64,000 bases of DNA. It comes from Amphibalanus amphitrite (Eukaryota > Arthropoda > Thecostraca > Balanomorpha > Balanidae). The translations under genes were made by a program, and so were the position numbers. The notes beneath the pieces are model-generated. The model was not told the DNA's origin, did not search any database, and was given only the letters and a program-made list of their open reading frames with translations. This document shows positions 59,601 through 64,000 of the stretch, piece by piece (position 1 is the stretch's first letter; each line of letters begins with the position of its first letter). The stretch is from positions 62,001-126,000 of the forward strand of contig NW_024882991.1 in the NCBI RefSeq assembly GCF_019059575.1, read 5' to 3'.

Positions 59601-60442
59601 AGCATCGTTTGTATTAATCAATAAATATTCACCAAAGCCCATCTTAGTTCCCACCAGAACCTACAATTAATTTCAATATGATTATAATATAATCGATGTC
59701 TGCTATTTCAATCACTCCCCCTGATCATTGCTGAACGTTCGCCACCGCAACAAAACAAACTGTCAGTGATCAATATTTATATTATCGATAAACACAAAAA
59801 TGCTGTTTAAACTCTCTCCTCTCTTCTGTTCATCTCTAGACTTCTTCTCTCATCTGCTCCTCCGCTTAAACTCCAGCTGGTGTCCTCTCCTGGCGGCCTC
59901 CGTCGCGGTTCCTGGCACCCGTAAACCACTTTCGTGGCGCCACCTCCAGCTGGCCGTTGTTGGTGTCCTGGGTAAGCCCGTTCCGCCGCACGGCTCCTGT
60001 AAAATAAGCACCAGCAATGTAAAAGGTGCAGACACATAAGCGAATTGTGTATTGCCCGTGCTGTGTTCTACCATGATTCTGTATTACCTGCATTAAAAGT
60101 AACATCATCTGATTTGACTTGAATTAATTGAGAAATGAACTTAAGATATTTTTTTTTTGCAGGAAATAATCTGATGCAGAATAAACATACAAGGTCCGAT
60201 TATGATGGACACAAAGGACATTAGTGCTTTATAAGTCGCTGCTTGGAATTCGCTAATCGGACAGTAATTGACGACACCTGAAATAACATATGAATGGGAG
60301 TGCTGCTGTTATTCTGACATCCGCTATCAGGTGTCCAAGGGAGTTGGGCAATTAAATAAAGAGATAAAACCATTACTTACAGAACACGACATCAAAAAGC
60401 CGGGTACCGCCGAAAGCCCTTTTCCCGTGCCGTCCATTTACG
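59601..60442. other. Interval between the palindromic array and the gypsy fragment
   Basis: AT-rich DNA that contains the candidate terminal exon at 59866-59996. Otherwise nothing assignable. Confidence 0.4.
59866..59996 (-). other. Possible terminal exon of an unknown minus-strand gene
   Basis: A good acceptor (GGTGCTTATTTTACAG) precedes a 131-base open stretch reading AVRRNGLTQDTNNGQLEVAP then RKWFTGARNRDGG and ending at TAA. The composition is GC-rich and protein-like against AT-rich flanks. The family is not recognised, and no partner exon was found upstream on that strand. Confidence 0.3.
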
Positions 60443-61347
60443 CTAAGTCGCGTAGCGAGTGCGCTCGTCATGACGCCTGCTATCGTCCTTCGGACCGGTG
60501 TAAGCGGGGGCGCTTACACCGAGGTCGGCGACAAACAGCCACCCGGAGTATCTGTCCACTGCCACGAGGTACTTCCTGCCGGCGTGATCGGCAAAGTCGA
60601 TGTGTAGTTCGAACGGCCTTTCCGCTGGCGGTCTCCTCATCATGGTGTCTTGCTGCTGAGCGAGTAGATCTCTCTGGCAGCTGGTACAGCAGCGGGTGAC
60701 ATTTTCCACATCCCGGTAGATCCCGGGCCAGTAGACGATCTGTCTTGCGCGGGCCTTCGTTTTCTCCTTCCCCAGGTGGCTGGCGTGGAGGGCTTCTAGA
60801 ACAGTCCTTCGTAATCGCTGTGGTATGACGAGCCTGCAGCCGATCCGGCCTGACCGACTGGACATCTCCACCGACCGCAGTGACGCCTTCTACCTCTGGA
60901 AGGAGAGATGGGACGACTACGTCCTGATGTCACAGCTGCGACTCGACCAACTAGCGATACAGCTGGCGTCGCTGCGGGCGCGCCTCTTCGAAGAGACTCG
61001 AACGCGGTCGTGGTTGCGGCGCGGCCGCCACGGCTACGCATTCCTGCTTCCTTTCACTTTCGTTAATCGCACTTTGTACTCACTATGGGCGGGTTCGAGC
61101 TAATACCGACCGCGCCATGTGTCGGTTCCGCCCGAATTAAGGCTTTATTGGACACGCACACCACTCAGAGTCTCAACGCCAACTGGCCCGCCCAGACGCC
61201 GCAGCCCCGCCAGCCGGTCGGCCGGTCACCGCCCCGGGCGGTGCAGAGGCGGCCCCAGGCCCCGTCCGGTGGGCCGAGCTCCGCCGGCGGGTCGCCCGCG
61301 CATGGGGGCGGGTTCAGGCGACACAATCATACGACACAATCACAACA
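60443..61347 (-). mobile_element. Truncated and rearranged Ty3/gypsy retrotransposon with one LTR
   Basis: A 5' LTR on the minus strand, 61118-61347, starts TGTTGTGATTGTGTCG and ends GGAACCGACACA, with AATAAA inside. Directly downstream is TGGCGCGGTCGG, the same primer-binding-site sequence as in the gag-only element at 29098. The minus-strand frame at 60443-60871 holds an integrase zinc-binding region (LHASHLG...CCTSCQ) and the start of the catalytic core (ELHIDFADHAGRKYLVAVDR). On the opposite strand, 60825-61030 encodes a gag-like SDAFYLWKERWDDYVLMSQL. Integrase next to the LTR and an inverted gag-like piece imply internal rearrangement. Reverse transcriptase and the other LTR are missing. 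Confidence 0.75.
61118..61347 (-). repeat. Solo 5' LTR of the gypsy fragment
   Basis: 230 bases, TG...CA on the minus strand, with TCCAATAAAGCC as the polyadenylation region. It shares its first seven bases (TGTTGTG) with the LTR at 26300 but is otherwise different. Confidence 0.6.
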
Positions 61348-61496
61348 TTGACTGTCCAATATCAGCCGTAGCTGGTCTCACAAACATCAACTATGCGACT
61401 TCCTCACGACGTCGAAGTGTATTTTGGAGGCATGAGACTAAACAGCGAGTTCTTTTTTCTTGTAATATCATACACATTGGACAGTGAAAAAATAAA

Positions 61497-63682
61497 TAAT
61501 GGGCTGCCCACATCCAGCCCACCTACACCCCACTACATGGGTTGCCCACGCAGTGCCCATATTAAGCCCACCATACAGGAACACCGCGTGAATGCCTGTG
61601 TTCACCAAAATTCCTGGATATGCCCTCGTACATGTGCAAGCAATCTCATTATCAAGCATTATGCCTGCCAAAAAATATGTGGGCAGCCCATGTGGGGCCC
61701 ACATGCAGCCCACATATTTGCCCATCTCTAGCCCATGGCCCACCTAGCCCACCATGCCCATCAACTGCCCATGTGGGGCCCACATGGGCATGCTGGCTGG
61801 GGTTTGCCCATTTGGGCCCCACGTGGGCCCCGGATGGGTGTGCCCAGTTTGTTGGTGCCCAGTCTGCCCACATGCTGCCCGCATCCAGCCCAGATAGGTG
61901 GCGGGTCAGTTAACAAAGTTTTGTAGTAAGGTTTGCCCATTTGGGCCCCATGTGGGCCCCGGATGGGTGTGCCCAGTTTGTTGGTGCCCAGTCTGCCCAC
62001 ATGCTGCCCGCATCCAGCCCAGATAGGTGTCGGGTCAGTTAACAAAGTGTAGTAAAGTTTGCCCATTTGGGCCCCATGTGGGCCCCGGATGGGTGTGCCC
62101 AGCTTGTTGGTGCCCAGTTTGCCCACATGCTGCCCGCATCCAGCCCAGATAGGTGCCGGGTCAGTTAACAAAATTTTGTAATAAAGGAAATGTTTATTGC
62201 AGATTGGTGTAGGTGTCGGGTCAGTTAACAATTAGTTTTGTAGTAACTTTTGCCCATGTGGGCCCCGGATGGGTGTGCCCAGCTTGTTGGTGCCCAGTCT
62301 GCCCACATGCTGCCCGCATCCAGCCCAGATAGGTGTCGGGTCAGTTAACAAAGTTTTGTAGTAAATTTTGCCCATGTGGGCGGCTGGGCCCCATGTGGGC
62401 CCCGGCTGGGTGTGCCCAGCGTGTTGGTGTCCAGTTTGCCCACATGCTGCCCGCATCCAGCCCAGATACCTAGGTGTCGGGTCAGTTAACAAAGTTTTGT
62501 AGTAAATTTTGTCCATGTGGGCGGCCGGGCCCCATGTGGGCCCCGGCTGGGTGTGCCCAGCTTGTTGATGTCCAGTTTGCCCACATGCTGCCCGCATCCA
62601 GCCCAGATAGGTGTCGGGTCAGATACCAACATTTTGTAGTAAAGGAAATGTCCATATCCCAGCAAACATGCCCACATGGTTCCCATATGGGGCCCACATG
62701 GCCCCCCACCTCTTCCATATGGGCCCACATGGGAATAGCAGTGGGTGACACATGGGACCCATATGGGCAAGCCCACGTAGGCCCCATATGAGACCCACGC
62801 GGCCCCCACATCAGGGACCCATATGGGCCAGCCTACATTGACCCCATATGGCATCATGTATGAACTTGATGCACTTGGAGTCCAAAATTCACATGAACAA
62901 CAGTCACCTTTTTTGCTTTTATGCTCTTGGAGTAACTTAAATGGGGCCTACATGGGTGATCCATATGGGACCCACATGGGATGCCCATCTCCAGCCCACA
63001 TGCGTTTGGCCCACCTGGCCCATTTTTATCCCATATGGGGCCCATATGGGTTGCCCATCTGTAGCCCATGTCCCACGTGAGCCCATTTGGCCCATGTTTA
63101 CCCCATATGGGACCCACATGGGATATCCATCTCCAGCCCACATGCGTTTGGCCCACCTGGCCCATTTTTATCCCATATGGGGCCCATATGGGTTGCCCAT
63201 CTGTAGCCCATGTCCCACGTGAGCCCATCTGGCCCATGTTCACCCCATATGGGACCCACATGGGATGCCCATCTCTAGCCCACATGCGTTTGGCCCACCT
63301 GGCCCATTTTTATCCCCTATGGGGCCCATATGGGTAGCCCATCTGTAGCCCATGTCCCACGTGGGCCCATCTGGCCCATGTTCACCCCATATGGGACCCA
63401 CATGGGATGCCCATCTCCAGCCCACATGCGTTTTGCCCACCTGGCCCATTTTTATCCCATATGGGGCCCATGTGGGTAGCCCATCTGTAGCCCATGTCCC
63501 ACGTGGGCCCATCTGGCCCATGTTCACCCCATATGGGACCCATGTGGGCATGTTTGCTGGGGCTCAGCCCATATGGGACCCAGATTTAGCCCAGATAATA
63601 GCCCACATGTAGCCCATGCCCACTTAAGCCCAGATGCCCCACTTTCAGCCCATATGGGCCCCATTTGGGAAGGCTGGCTGGG
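61497..63682. repeat. CCCATATGGG palindrome-rich array, right side
   Basis: Three blocks. 61497-61900 is loose. 61900-62640 has units of about 120-160 bases containing GGGTGTGCCCAG(C/T)TTGTTGG, CCCGCATCCAGCCCAGATAG and GTCGGGTCAGTTAACAAA. 62967-63560 has four units of about 142 bases containing GCCCACATGCGTTTGGCCCA and CCATATGGGGCCCATATGGG. The final 35 bases (63648-63682) are the exact complement of 58452-58486. A pair CCCAGCAAACATGCCCACAT... (62658) and its complement (63540-63561) bound an inner 904-base unit. Open frames here are repeat by-products. Confidence 0.9.
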
Positions 63683-64000
63683 AGGCATTATTTGTCTGAG
63701 AGGTAGTATAAAATCGATATCAGTGGTCTGTATGTACGTTTTCAGTGATTGCAAATATGAATGGGAGCAGTCGCATTTATAGACAGCAGACGCCAGCAGG
63801 ATGTGGATGAAACTCTTTCCAGCCCCCGTGGACGTGGTTATGTTTGAATGGTGCAGTACCATATGCATTGTGTTGCATCATACTCGAATTAATACAACAG
63901 AACATCCAGTAATGATTTTCGTGGGCCGGGTCTGTCCTTGACGGCACATGCTACTCCCCAATTGGGTGGACCACCGAAGCTCCGGCAGACGACCCCAAGG
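63683..64000. other. End of window, nothing recognised
   Basis: Unique-looking DNA without a supported feature. Confidence 0.4.

Overview
This is eukaryotic, intron-bearing nuclear DNA. The clearest taxon clue is an ionotropic-receptor (IR) chemosensory gene at 20314-21999, a family confined to protostomes. Together with GC-rich codon third positions, short GT-AG introns and very heavy repeat content, this suggests an arthropod, perhaps a crustacean. The exact taxon is inference only.

Layout. (1) 1-12780 is one large inverted duplication. Two arms of TGACC/GGTCA minisatellite (at least 5.0 kb on the left, 3.4 kb on the right) are each capped by a (CT)n tract and a 215-bp unique block. They face each other across 3.8 kb that holds broken pieces of unrelated genes: an unknown coding remnant, a SAM domain with a stop at its conserved Trp, and the last exon of HADHA. 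(2) 12781-20313 is gene-poor: two G/C-rich minisatellites, one interrupted by a TTAA-flanked piggyBac-like MITE. (3) 20314-21999 is an intronless IR gene. (4) 23748-25873 is a foldback transposon with an 8-bp target duplication and tandem repeats inside its arms. (5) 26300-29363 is a complete gag-only LTR retrotransposon with identical-looking 266-bp LTRs and a perfect 5-bp target duplication. (6) 29911-37161, minus strand, is a complete 13-exon HACL1 gene (peroxisomal 2-hydroxyacyl-CoA lyase) that can be spliced in frame from its first ATG to a PTS1-like end. (7) 37230-43458 holds two decayed LINEs on the minus strand, one broken by a 467-bp MITE. (8) 43844-46404 holds a second piggyBac-like MITE and a hAT-like MITE. 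(9) 47369-48725, plus strand, is a four-exon gene for a small membrane-anchored acidic protein that I do not recognise. (10) 50779-51290 is another MITE. (11) 52386-53090 is the first coding exon of a uronyl/heparan 2-O-sulfotransferase-like type II Golgi enzyme with an extreme acidic stem; its other exons are not seen. (12) 58452-63682 is a 5.2-kb structure bounded by perfect 35-bp inverted repeats, packed with CCCATATGGG palindromes and enclosing a truncated Ty3/gypsy element.

The intact host genes are HACL1, the IR and the small acidic protein, plus the start of the sulfotransferase. They have no evident functional link. Most of the window is mobile or tandem DNA. Long open frames in the minisatellites come from repeats that lack stop codons and are not genes.
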